NCBI GenBank assembly: GCA_025360995.1
Contig: JANYBD010000136.1
Coordinates: forward strand, 1 to 41,701
Direction of reading: 5' to 3'
Length of the DNA stretch: 41,701 nt
Source of the DNA: Gemmatimonadota bacterium
Lineage (GTDB): Bacteria > Gemmatimonadota > Gemmatimonadetes > Gemmatimonadales > Gemmatimonadaceae
Shown: piece by piece, positions 9,103 through 17,297 of the stretch
How positions within the stretch are numbered: position 1 is the stretch's first letter
How the letters are laid out: every line of letters begins with the position of its first letter
Position numbers and translations under genes: made by a program
The notes under the pieces: generated by a model
The model's input: the letters and a program-made list of their open reading frames with translations, nothing else
What the model was told of the DNA's origin: nothing
Databases searched by the model: none

Positions 9103-9531
9103 TTAGTGCCGCACGCGACCCATGCGTGAAGTGAAGATCGTGTCCGTTCTACCACCACGTGAGACGATGACCGTGGTGTTCGCGGCGCCCCAGCCGAGTC
9201 CGGTTGGCGCGTAGGTGATCGATTCGCGCGACGCTTCGAGGCGAACGCCGCGACTGCTCGCGAGATTGCGCTCCAACAGTGTTTCGCTGCCACTGATGAC
9301 GCGCACACGACCGGTGCGCGGATCGGCGATAAACGATGCATAGTCACCGCGACGCGTCGCCGCGGCGCGGGCCGTCGCGAGTGCAAGCAGCACATCCTGG
9401 GATGCAGAGCGTACACTCATGCGATCGGTGACCGCCGCGATGTGCGGCACGGCTACCGCCGCGCATATTCCAACAAGGGTCATCACAATTGCCAGTTCAA
9501 CGAGCGTGGTACCACGCCGGAAGACTCGCAC
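9103..9531 (-). CDS. type IV pilin-like / pseudopilin (GspH/FimT-type) protein
   Basis: N-terminal RRGTTLVELAIVMTLVGICAAVAVP matches a class III prepilin leader with the conserved Glu at +5 and a hydrophobic helix. Confidence 0.85.
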   Translation of the reverse strand: MRVFRRGTTLVELAIVMTLVGICAAVAVPHIAAVTDRMSVRSASQDVLLALATARAAATRRGDYASFIADPRTGRVRVISGSETLLERNLASSRGVRLEASRESITYAPTGLGWGAANTTVIVSRGGRTDTIFTSRMGRVRH

Positions 9532-9655
9532 ATCAAGCTCCCAATTAGGTTCAAACGGATATACGTTCTCGATCAGGCAGGGCCGTTATCATCCTGCCGC
9601 GCCTCGTATTGATTTTGCGCGTCGCGCCATCGCACCGCTCTTGGGAGATTCACCG

Positions 9656-9922
9656 ATGCCATTCGCCGCACGATTAAATGCCAGACTGTGGATGGTCGTA
9701 CGTCTCGCCGGCGTGCTGTCACTCGCCGGCTGTGTCTCCAGTCCGCAGGCCGAAGCGACTCGCGCCCAGCAAATGATTGAGCTGGGCGACGCCGTCACGC
9801 AATTGCGACAGCAGACTGCCGAACTTCAGGGCGCGGTTGATTCACTGAAACTGGTGCTCGCCAAACAAGACACGACTAACGCCCGCCTCGCCAATGTGAC
9901 CGGCATCGTCGTCGTGAAATGA
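9656..9922 (+). CDS. small lipoprotein with coiled-coil
   Basis: MPFAARLNARLWMVVRLAGVLSLAGC lipobox (LAGC) followed by a heptad-like region. ATG 9656 is in frame with the track ORF 9419..9922. Confidence 0.7.
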   Translation: MPFAARLNARLWMVVRLAGVLSLAGCVSSPQAEATRAQQMIELGDAVTQLRQQTAELQGAVDSLKLVLAKQDTTNARLANVTGIVVVK

Positions 9923-10545
9923 GCCGATTCCTCGCGCTGGGTGACTCCTACACGGTCGGCGAGCAAGTCGCGCCCGACCAATGCTGGCCCAGTCAACTCA
10001 CGCGGGTGTTGCGGCGGCACGGTGTGATGCTCGACGATCCCGAAATTGTGGCGCGCACGGGATGGACGACGGATGAACTCGCGGCTGGCATTTCCATCGC
10101 ATCGATTGCTCAGGTCTTTGAATTGGTGAGCCTGTCAATTGGCGTGAACAATCAGTATCGCGGTGGCTCACTCGAGCGGTACCACCAGGAATTCGTGGAG
10201 TTGTTTGTTCAGGCAATCGGATTTGCGGGGGGCCACGTTGGACACGTGGTCGTGGTGTCGATCCCCGATTGGGGCGTGACGCCCTTCGCGACGCAACGAG
10301 CGCAAACCACCGGATCACCGGCGCAAGATCCCGCCGCAATAAGTAAGGCCATCGACGGGTTCAACGCGGTCAATCGTCACGAAACTCTGGCGGCGGGCGC
10401 ACGCTATGTCGACATCACGACGGCGTCGCGGGAGCGGCGCGGCAACTGGCTTGCGGCTGATGGACTGCACCCGTCTGGCGCGCAGTACGCCCGATGGGCC
10501 GAGCTAGTGACGCCCGCCGCGCTCGCAGCATTCGCGACGACATGA
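9919..10545 (+). CDS. SGNH/GDSL-type hydrolase
   Basis: ALGDSYTVGEQV (block I GDS), SIGVNNQYRG (block III GxNN-like), DGLHPSGAQY (block V DxxHP). ATGA overlap with upstream lipoprotein. Confidence 0.9.
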   Translation: MSRFLALGDSYTVGEQVAPDQCWPSQLTRVLRRHGVMLDDPEIVARTGWTTDELAAGISIASIAQVFELVSLSIGVNNQYRGGSLERYHQEFVELFVQAIGFAGGHVGHVVVVSIPDWGVTPFATQRAQTTGSPAQDPAAISKAIDGFNAVNRHETLAAGARYVDITTASRERRGNWLAADGLHPSGAQYARWAELVTPAALAAFATT

Positions 10546-10613
10546 ATCGCAGCGATGTGCGGCGTGTGGCAAATTCGCCATATTTCCTCCATGACTTCAG
10601 CATTGGAGCAGCA

Positions 10614-10847
10614 ATGATTGTCACGATCGAGTACTGCACGGTTTGAAACTATGAGCCGAGGGCTGTCGGTCTGGCGGCCGCGATTCGCGAAATGTTTCCG
10701 GATGCTGACGTGGGAATGATTCCCTCGAGCGGCGGACGGTTCGAAGTTTCGCTCGACGGCGTGCCGATTTTCGAAAAATCAATTCTTCGACGCCACGCAC
10801 AGCCGGGTGAAGTACTCGGCATTCTCAAGCAACGCGCCCACCTGTGA
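10614..10847 (+). CDS. SelT/SelW/SelH (Rdx)-family selenoprotein; in-frame UGA read as selenocysteine (predicted)
   Basis: Manual translation with TGA as U: MIVTIEYCTVUNYEPRAVGLAAAIREMFPDADVGMIPSSGGRFEVSLDGVPIFEKSILRRHAQPGEVLGILKQRAHL*. It has the family's YCxxU/C, Y-x-PRA, FP, SSGGRFEV and G-x-x-IF-x-K features. SD-like GGAG lies upstream of the ATG. The ORF track misses it because of the UGA at 10644-10646. Confidence 0.88.
10661..10679 (+). promoter_or_regulatory. candidate bacterial SECIS (bSECIS) hairpin inside the selenoprotein gene
   Basis: GGCUGUC-GGUCU-GGCGGCC: 7-bp stem (two G-U pairs) with GGUCU loop. 21 nt separate the UGA from the first loop base, and the loop starts with G. Confidence 0.7.
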
Positions 10848-11923
10848 AAATTGCGATCTCCACTGGTGGCGGCGACGCCCCGGGTCTAAACGCCGTCATC
10901 CGTGCCGCCGTGCTCTCCGCTATTGACCGCGGCTGGGAAGTGCTGGGTATCAAAAAAGGATACGCCGGATTGCTCGGCGACGACGAAGTGATTCCGTTGG
11001 GCCGTGACGAAGTGCGCGGGATCGGTCACTTGGGCGGGACGATTCTCGGGGCGAGCAATCGGGGAAATCCGTTCCATTATCCCGTGCGCCAACCCGACGG
11101 TAGCCACATCGAGATTGACCGCTCGGACGAGCTGGTGGAGAACGCCCGCAATCTCGGAATCGACGCGGTGATTTCAATCGGCGGTGACGGCTCACTCGCG
11201 ATCGCTCAGCGGCTCGCACAGAAAGGGATGCGCACGGTGAGTGTGCCGAAGACCATCGACAACGACGTCAGCGGCACGATCACGACTTTCGGATTTGACA
11301 CGGCCGTGAACACGGCGATGGAAGCGATCGACAAGTTGCATACGACCGCCGAAAGTCACGATCGGGTCATCGTGATGGAAGTTATGGGGAGGAGTGCCGG
11401 ATTTATTGCGCTGCATTCCGGCGTGGCTGGTGCGGCGCACGTGATTCTGATTCCGGAAATTCCTTATGATATTCAATGTGTGTGCGAGGCCGTGATGCTG
11501 CGCGATCGTCGTGGCCGGCATTTCGGAATTGTCGTCGCAGCGGAAGGGGCATTTCCAAGGGGCGGCTACGAGTCCGTGATGGGGGCATCGCTCCCGGGGC
11601 AAGCGAAGCGAGTTGGTGGGGTGGCGGAAACGCTGGCGAGGCAGATTCATGAAGGGACGGGCAAGGAGTGCCGGTCACTCGTGCTCGGACATCTCCAGCG
11701 TGGCGGAATGCCCACCGGGTACGACCGATTGCTGGCGACCCGATTTGGCGGCGCGGCGGTCAAGGCGGTCGAGGACGGCAAATGGGGTCATATGGTGGCC
11801 CTCCAGTCGCCGGACATTGTGACAATCCCGATCGAGCAAGTGCTGGGGAAACCGAAACGGGTGGATTTGGGGCACGACTTGGTTCTCACCGCCCGACGGC
11901 TGGGGATTTCCTTTGGCAACTGA
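10844..11923 (+). CDS. pfkA: 6-phosphofructokinase (group III-like)
   Basis: MKIAISTGGGDAPGLNAVIRA, SIGGDGSLAIA, PKTIDNDVSGT, GFDTAVNTAMEAID, EVMGRSAGFIALHSG, LGHLQRGGMPT. GTG start overlaps the upstream stop (GTGA). Confidence 0.96.
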   Translation: MKIAISTGGGDAPGLNAVIRAAVLSAIDRGWEVLGIKKGYAGLLGDDEVIPLGRDEVRGIGHLGGTILGASNRGNPFHYPVRQPDGSHIEIDRSDELVENARNLGIDAVISIGGDGSLAIAQRLAQKGMRTVSVPKTIDNDVSGTITTFGFDTAVNTAMEAIDKLHTTAESHDRVIVMEVMGRSAGFIALHSGVAGAAHVILIPEIPYDIQCVCEAVMLRDRRGRHFGIVVAAEGAFPRGGYESVMGASLPGQAKRVGGVAETLARQIHEGTGKECRSLVLGHLQRGGMPTGYDRLLATRFGGAAVKAVEDGKWGHMVALQSPDIVTIPIEQVLGKPKRVDLGHDLVLTARRLGISFGN

Positions 11924-11926
11924 CGC

Positions 11927-11943
11927 CCGCGCTATTTGCGCGG
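11927..11943 (+). terminator. hairpin immediately 3' of pfk (possible terminator lacking a U-tract)
   Basis: ccgcgc-tattt-gcgcgg: perfect 6-bp stem starting 4 nt after the pfk stop; not followed by T-run. Confidence 0.4.
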
Positions 11944-12077
11944 CAAACCGCCAGCAATGAACCTCGGATGTGGCAGGGGGTAGTACAGTCGGGCCGCCAA
12001 ACTGGTAACATTGTGGCGGCCGCAAAAGTGCGTCGTCTTTGCATCGACGCCTACCGCATTTGATCGGAGGTTGGACC

Positions 12078-12629
12078 GTGCTGTCGTTCCGTTCGCTTGT
12101 CACTCCAACTGCCTTGATTCTTGGGCTTGCGGCAATGCCGATTGGCGCGCAGGAGCGCAGGGATGAGGCCATCCCCAAGTCGGCGATGCCGCCGGCCGGA
12201 ATGTGTCGGGTATGGTTGGACAATGTGGCCGCTGCTCAACAGCCGGCGCCGACAGATTGCTCGACCGCCATCAAGAACAGTCCGGGGAATGGCGCCCGGT
12301 TGATCTTTGGGACGTTCTCCAGAGCGGCCCGAGTTCGCACGCTGGAGCCGCTGGAGCCAGGAATTGCGAATCGCCAAAGCAGCGAGCTGGTCGAGCGCGC
12401 GTACCTCAAGCGTCCTGAGCAAACTCCGGCGCGCACCGAAACCTCAGCGGTGCGCACCGAACAGTCTGCGCAACGCACAGAGGCAAATGATCGGCGGCAG
12501 ATACAGGTGCAAGCGGCCGCGGCCAGTGCCCGCGCAACGGCAGCGCCTCCACCGACTGTGGTGCGCCCTCAACCAGTCGCTCAGCCCATGCCGGCGCCAG
12601 TGAAGCCGCCGGAGAAACCGCAGTACTAG
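12078..12629 (+). CDS. secreted hypothetical protein with PPAGMCRVW motif and Ala/Pro-rich C-terminus
   Basis: GGAGG Shine-Dalgarno 7 nt upstream of GTG 12078, signal peptide LSFRSLVTPTALILGLAAMPIGAQ, motif MPPAGMCRVWLDNVAAAQQPAPTDC. Confidence 0.75.
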   Translation: MLSFRSLVTPTALILGLAAMPIGAQERRDEAIPKSAMPPAGMCRVWLDNVAAAQQPAPTDCSTAIKNSPGNGARLIFGTFSRAARVRTLEPLEPGIANRQSSELVERAYLKRPEQTPARTETSAVRTEQSAQRTEANDRRQIQVQAAAASARATAAPPPTVVRPQPVAQPMPAPVKPPEKPQY

Positions 12630-12754
12630 ACACGCCGCTCCGTCGCGTTCGCGACCCGTATCTCCCGCCGGATCACGATGCTTTTGTCGGCTCCGGCCCC
12701 ACACGTCGCATCATCGTCATAGCGCCGACTCGAGCAGCTTGCGAAACCATCGAG

Positions 12755-15391
12755 TTGGCGTTCACGCTTGATATTCCGACGGTCCTCTGGCAGTCGCGTG
12801 GCGCAGAACTGCTTGCACTTGCCGACGGATTCCATACTGAAGACCTGAATGCACCGCGCGGCGCCTTGCGCCGGGGATTCGGGATTGTCGCCGGGACCGG
12901 TACGGGAAAAACGCTGGCGGTGAAACCCATCGCACAGGCAATACTTGGGACCACCGAGTTGCGCGTGGGCGTGATCAACCGCGAGCGCGAGGCGACGCCA
13001 GAATCACCGACGTGGAATGTGGTCATCGTGACCACGGGAATTGCCCGGCGGTGGTTTCAGGATGGTGACATTCGCGATCAGGACACACTGGTGGTGGACG
13101 AAATCCATCAGACCAGCGCCGAACTGGAGTTATGCCTGGCCCTTGGCAAACGGGTCGGGTGCCGATTCATCTGGCTCTCGGCGACGGTCGACCCGTCGTT
13201 CTATGCGCGGTACCTCAATGCCGCGAGTGTTGTGGAAAGCAGTGCCTTCGATCCCGCGAAGGCCGCTGTGGTAGAAGTCGTGCGATCGAATCCGGTGAAC
13301 TTTCTCGACGACCGTTTTCTGACCCGCGTGATGAAGGAGAAGCGCGGCGTAGGGGTGTTTCTGCCGACGCGAGCGGGCGTGGAACAGGTGGCGGCGAGCG
13401 TCGGCGCACGATTCAAACAGATCACCGCGCAGTTCTATCACGGTGGCGAGCCGATTCGAGTGATCCGGCCGTTTCTTGAAGGTGACGTCAATAAACCGTA
13501 CGTCCTCTCGATGACCGCGGCTGGCCAGAGCGCACTGAATGTCCAAGGTTTGGATACGGTCGTGATTGATGATACGCGGTTCGCGAATGTTGTGGACCGC
13601 GGCCGCAACGTGCTGACGCGGTTGCACCTCGGTGCGAATGAACTCTTACAGATGGCCGGTCGTGTCCACGGGCGCGTAGCCGGTGGCCGCGTGTTCATTC
13701 TGTCGGATCGCGACATTCAGTTTGCATCGCTTCGCCCGACCGCGCCGGAATTCCAACTCGCCGGGGACAGCCAGCGTGTCGCACTTACCTGTGCCGATCT
13801 TGGTGTGCGCGCCGACGAACTCGATTTACCGGTCGAGCTCGACAAACTGAGCTATCGCAAGGCAGTGGCGTTGTTGGAGTCGCGGGGCATTATCGACAAC
13901 GGACGTCTGTCGCGATATGGCAAAGCGGTGGAGGCGATGCCGGTCGATCGTCCGTGGGCCGAGTTGTTGGTGCATTGCGACGACGCGTTACTCCCATACG
14001 TCGCGGTGATGAGCGCCATCGAATCGCTCCACCGGATGACGCGTGAGGATCGTGATCTTGCCGGACTGATTGTGCAGGGGAGCGATAATCTGACATCGTA
14101 CAATGTTTACGCCGAAGCGTTTCATAAATGCGGATTTATCGGGGAAATTTATGGTCTCCCCCGGCATCAGTTTGACGAAAGCATTGAGCGGTGGGCTGAC
14201 CGGCGTGGTGTGCTGGTGAAGGCGATGGAAGACGCCGCCCTTGGCATGGCCAGTGTTTTTCGATCGGTCGGCTTGCCGCTGCCGACGACGATGCCGATTG
14301 TGACCGAGCATATCGAACGCCAGTTCATGGACCTGCTCGCCAAGATCCAGCCATTTGATCTGGTAATTGATGAGCACACGATGGATGGCCACGACGCGCG
14401 CGTGTCGAAAACGAGCGTCGCCGGTAGCTGGGGCGCGATCAGCGGCACGTTGCGTTACTTCGCTGATCCATATGGCAATCCGCGCGCCGCGATCGAAGGG
14501 ACGAATATTCCACACGCACTCGTTCGCAAATATGCGACGACGAGTGCGGCCCGCCTGGTATTTGACGGCAAACACAAACAAACTCCACTGGCCCTCGAAC
14601 GGAGGGTGGATTACTTCGGATTTGAACTGGAGCGGGAGCGCGAGGCCGTGTACGAGTTCCCGGCCGGGCTTGAAGACGAAGCGCGGCGCGTGCTCGGTGA
14701 AGCGCTGGCGCGGGGTGAAGCGCGACATGCGGCAGTGCAGCGAAACCGGCAACCGGTGGACGAAGTGCGAGAGGCCTATCGGCGTTCCGGTGGCAGGACG
14801 CCGAAGATGGGACAAGCGGAACTGACTGCGTGGTATGCAGAAGGACTTCGCGCGGTTACGAATCTGCAGGAGTTTCGCGGCGCGTCACTCCGATTCAACG
14901 CGGACGATTTTGTTTCTCGCGACGAGCGGGCGCGGCTGATGGCGCTCCCGGGCGCGATTGAAGTCCGCGAGCGCACGGTGCCCATGCACTACGAAGTGGA
15001 AGACACTGCCGCCGGACCTCTCGGAGTTGTGCGGTTGGTGTTGCCGGAGAAAATTGCCCGCGGATTGGTTGCGGAAGAACTCCCGGAGTTGGACCGTCCA
15101 CTGCGCTTTGCAATTACTCGCGGCGGGCGAGGATCGGTAAAAGCGGAATCGCTGGATGGAATTGCCGACGCACTCGACCGGCCGTTTACCGATTCGGAGC
15201 TGGTACAAGAGCGCAGTTCGCGGCGCGATGCGTTCCAAAAATATGAGAAGCGAGATGGTAAACGCGGTGCCGTCGCTCGCGGGGGTTCGGGCCGTAATAG
15301 CCGAGGAGGCCGCGACAAGGATTCACGGGGTGGCTCGGGGAAGCCAGGGTCGCCGGCTGGTCGGGGCAAGCGGAGAGGAAAGGGGCGCTAG
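12755..15391 (+). CDS. DExH-box helicase (HrpA/HrpB-like) with basic Gly/Arg-rich C-terminal tail
   Basis: GTGTGKT (I), VVDEIHQ (II), LSATVD (III), LQMAGRVHGR (VI), tail RGGSGRNSRGGRDKDSRGGSGKPGSPAGRGKRRGKGR. N-terminus uncertain (see findings). Confidence 0.87.
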   Translation: MAFTLDIPTVLWQSRGAELLALADGFHTEDLNAPRGALRRGFGIVAGTGTGKTLAVKPIAQAILGTTELRVGVINREREATPESPTWNVVIVTTGIARRWFQDGDIRDQDTLVVDEIHQTSAELELCLALGKRVGCRFIWLSATVDPSFYARYLNAASVVESSAFDPAKAAVVEVVRSNPVNFLDDRFLTRVMKEKRGVGVFLPTRAGVEQVAASVGARFKQITAQFYHGGEPIRVIRPFLEGDVNKPYVLSMTAAGQSALNVQGLDTVVIDDTRFANVVDRGRNVLTRLHLGANELLQMAGRVHGRVAGGRVFILSDRDIQFASLRPTAPEFQLAGDSQRVALTCADLGVRADELDLPVELDKLSYRKAVALLESRGIIDNGRLSRYGKAVEAMPVDRPWAELLVHCDDALLPYVAVMSAIESLHRMTREDRDLAGLIVQGSDNLTSYNVYAEAFHKCGFIGEIYGLPRHQFDESIERWADRRGVLVKAMEDAALGMASVFRSVGLPLPTTMPIVTEHIERQFMDLLAKIQPFDLVIDEHTMDGHDARVSKTSVAGSWGAISGTLRYFADPYGNPRAAIEGTNIPHALVRKYATTSAARLVFDGKHKQTPLALERRVDYFGFELEREREAVYEFPAGLEDEARRVLGEALARGEARHAAVQRNRQPVDEVREAYRRSGGRTPKMGQAELTAWYAEGLRAVTNLQEFRGASLRFNADDFVSRDERARLMALPGAIEVRERTVPMHYEVEDTAAGPLGVVRLVLPEKIARGLVAEELPELDRPLRFAITRGGRGSVKAESLDGIADALDRPFTDSELVQERSSRRDAFQKYEKRDGKRGAVARGGSGRNSRGGRDKDSRGGSGKPGSPAGRGKRRGKGR

Positions 15392-15445
15392 TACAGCCGC
15401 GCGTCTCCGGTACTAAGTTTTCACGTTGCACTTTCCGGAGAGTTT

Positions 15446-16582
15446 ATGAGGATGCCCGTCCAACGCACCATCGCATTCGCGGCACTCGTCGCGATTCCCA
15501 CGGTCATCGCGGCCCAAGGTGGCGGCGCTGCAGGTGGCATTCCCAGTGGCACCGGCCGCGGTGGTGGACGCGGTGGACCTCCTGTGGTGATGGACAGCAT
15601 CCGCGCGCGCCGGCTGTATGTCAGCGACAAGAGAGAGGACTTCCAGCCGGGCAACTATGTGGCGCAGCAAATCGCACAGCGTCGCATTGACAGTGTGTAC
15701 GAAGTCCGCAGCCGCGGCGTGATGGAGTTTCGGAAAATTGTATACAAAAGCCCGATCGACGGATTGGAAATTCCGGCTTATGTATTTGCACCGCTTGCGA
15801 AGCGCGGAGTAAAAGGGCACGCGGCAATGGTCTGGGTACATGACGGGGTCCACGGCTCGTGGCGCGAACTCTATTTTCCGTTCGTTCGCGAGGCCGTGCA
15901 GCGGGGATACGTGATTATCTGTCCCGAGTACCGCGGGTCGATCGGCTACGGTCAGCAACTGTATGACGCTTTCGATTATGGCGGCAAAGAAGTTGATGAC
16001 GCGATTGGCGCTGTGGAGTTTCTCAAGACGCTTCCCTATGTCGATACCGATCGCGTCGGTATTATGGGGTGGAGCCATGGCGGCATGATCGCGGCGGCAG
16101 CGGTGTTTCGCACCCAACATCCGTTCAAAGCCGGCGCGGCGATTGTGCCAGTGACCAATCTCTTCCAGCGGCTGGCACGGAGCGGTCCCAGCTACGAACG
16201 TGATTTTGCCGCGACGATTGGCGGCATGCCGCACGAGAAAGTGGATGAGTACGTCACCCGATCACCGGTATTTCACGCCGAGAATCTAAAAGTTCCAATT
16301 CTGGTGCACGTCGCAACGAACGACACCGATGTGTGGTTCACCGAAGACCAGCAAATGGTGTACACGCTGCGTGCGCTCAAGCCGGACTTGGCAGAAACAA
16401 AAATTTATATCGATCCGCCAGTCGGCCCTGAAGGTGCGGGCCACACGTTCAGCCGCCGTGTTGACCCCGTGACGCTCGAGCGCATGGACACGCCGGAGCA
16501 AATCGATTCGTGGAGCCGGACCTGGACGTTTTTTGATTGGTCGTTGCGGCCGTATGCAGATCTATCAAGAAAGGCGAAATAA
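15446..16582 (+). CDS. secreted S9-type prolyl oligopeptidase-family hydrolase
   Basis: Signal peptide; AMVWVHDGVHGSW, CPEYRGSIGYGQ, DTDRVGIMGWSHGGMIA nucleophile elbow, GAGHTFSRR catalytic His. GGAG SD at 15437-15440. Confidence 0.9.
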   Translation: MRMPVQRTIAFAALVAIPTVIAAQGGGAAGGIPSGTGRGGGRGGPPVVMDSIRARRLYVSDKREDFQPGNYVAQQIAQRRIDSVYEVRSRGVMEFRKIVYKSPIDGLEIPAYVFAPLAKRGVKGHAAMVWVHDGVHGSWRELYFPFVREAVQRGYVIICPEYRGSIGYGQQLYDAFDYGGKEVDDAIGAVEFLKTLPYVDTDRVGIMGWSHGGMIAAAAVFRTQHPFKAGAAIVPVTNLFQRLARSGPSYERDFAATIGGMPHEKVDEYVTRSPVFHAENLKVPILVHVATNDTDVWFTEDQQMVYTLRALKPDLAETKIYIDPPVGPEGAGHTFSRRVDPVTLERMDTPEQIDSWSRTWTFFDWSLRPYADLSRKAK

Positions 16583-16622
16583 CCGGGCGTCTTCCTGACA
16601 TGCCCGACGGTGTGGCACGTCG

Positions 16623-17255
16623 CTACGTCGTCCCAGTCGTCAACTTTTCCTTCCGGCGGTGTCGAGCCGCCTTGGCGCGATTTCCGCATGTCGCCATTTC
16701 GCACCACCGGCGCGTGCCGTTGCGGGTACTGTCAAAGAATAGGCGACGGCAGCGTGGATCAGCGCACCGGCGCACGCGTACGAGTTCGCCGCTCACCAGC
16801 GCATCGGCTGCGGATTCAATAATCGGAATCAGCAATCCGGCGAACACATCGCCAACGGTGACAAAACTCCGCGTGAAGCTGCCGTCGGGGCCCGGTTCAA
16901 TGCTCCGCGAACCGGCGCTGCGCCCGAGGATGCGGTTTATCTCGCCGATGGCCGTTTGGGCGGCTCGATCAGGAGGAGCGCCGCCCCGTTCGGCGAGGAC
17001 GCGCAACGTGTTGCGAATCCGGCGCGCCTCGTGGAGCGTCGCGCTCGCACCGGTCGGTTGCTGTTGCGCACGCCTGAGCATTGCGGTGGCGCGGTCATCG
17101 TCCAGGGCGCGGACCGCACTCATCCACCGAATGAATGAATCAAAGGAGTGGAATGCATCGACGCGTTCCGCGCCGCGGTGACGCGTCGCGTCATCGCTAT
17201 TTACAAAGTCGAGCCAGAGACGCTCGGCAATAAAAACAAACGGTTCGTCCGGCAT
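16623..17255 (-). CDS. CGNR zinc-finger / ABATE-domain putative transcriptional regulator
   Basis: ERLWLDFVNSDD N-terminal region; CADPRCRRLFFDSTRNGTRRWCEMATCGNRAKAARHRRK C-terminal CGNR zinc finger. Confidence 0.93.
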   Translation of the reverse strand: MPDEPFVFIAERLWLDFVNSDDATRHRGAERVDAFHSFDSFIRWMSAVRALDDDRATAMLRRAQQQPTGASATLHEARRIRNTLRVLAERGGAPPDRAAQTAIGEINRILGRSAGSRSIEPGPDGSFTRSFVTVGDVFAGLLIPIIESAADALVSGELVRVRRCADPRCRRLFFDSTRNGTRRWCEMATCGNRAKAARHRRKEKLTTGTT

Positions 17256-17297
17256 TCTCGGCTGAGGTTATGTGAAAGTGCCGAGCGGGGCAAGGCG

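Noticed and set aside
10655-10670. Alternative SECIS hairpin gccga-gggcug-ucggu
   Set aside because: The loop lies only about 13 nt after the UGA and the stem is shorter; the 10661-10679 hairpin fits the known geometry better.
10614-10847. Selenoprotein locus as a pseudogene with a simple nonsense mutation
   Set aside because: The only stop lies exactly at the family's redox Cys/Sec position, with a hairpin behind it and an intact frame elsewhere. This remains the main alternative until selA/B/C/D are checked.
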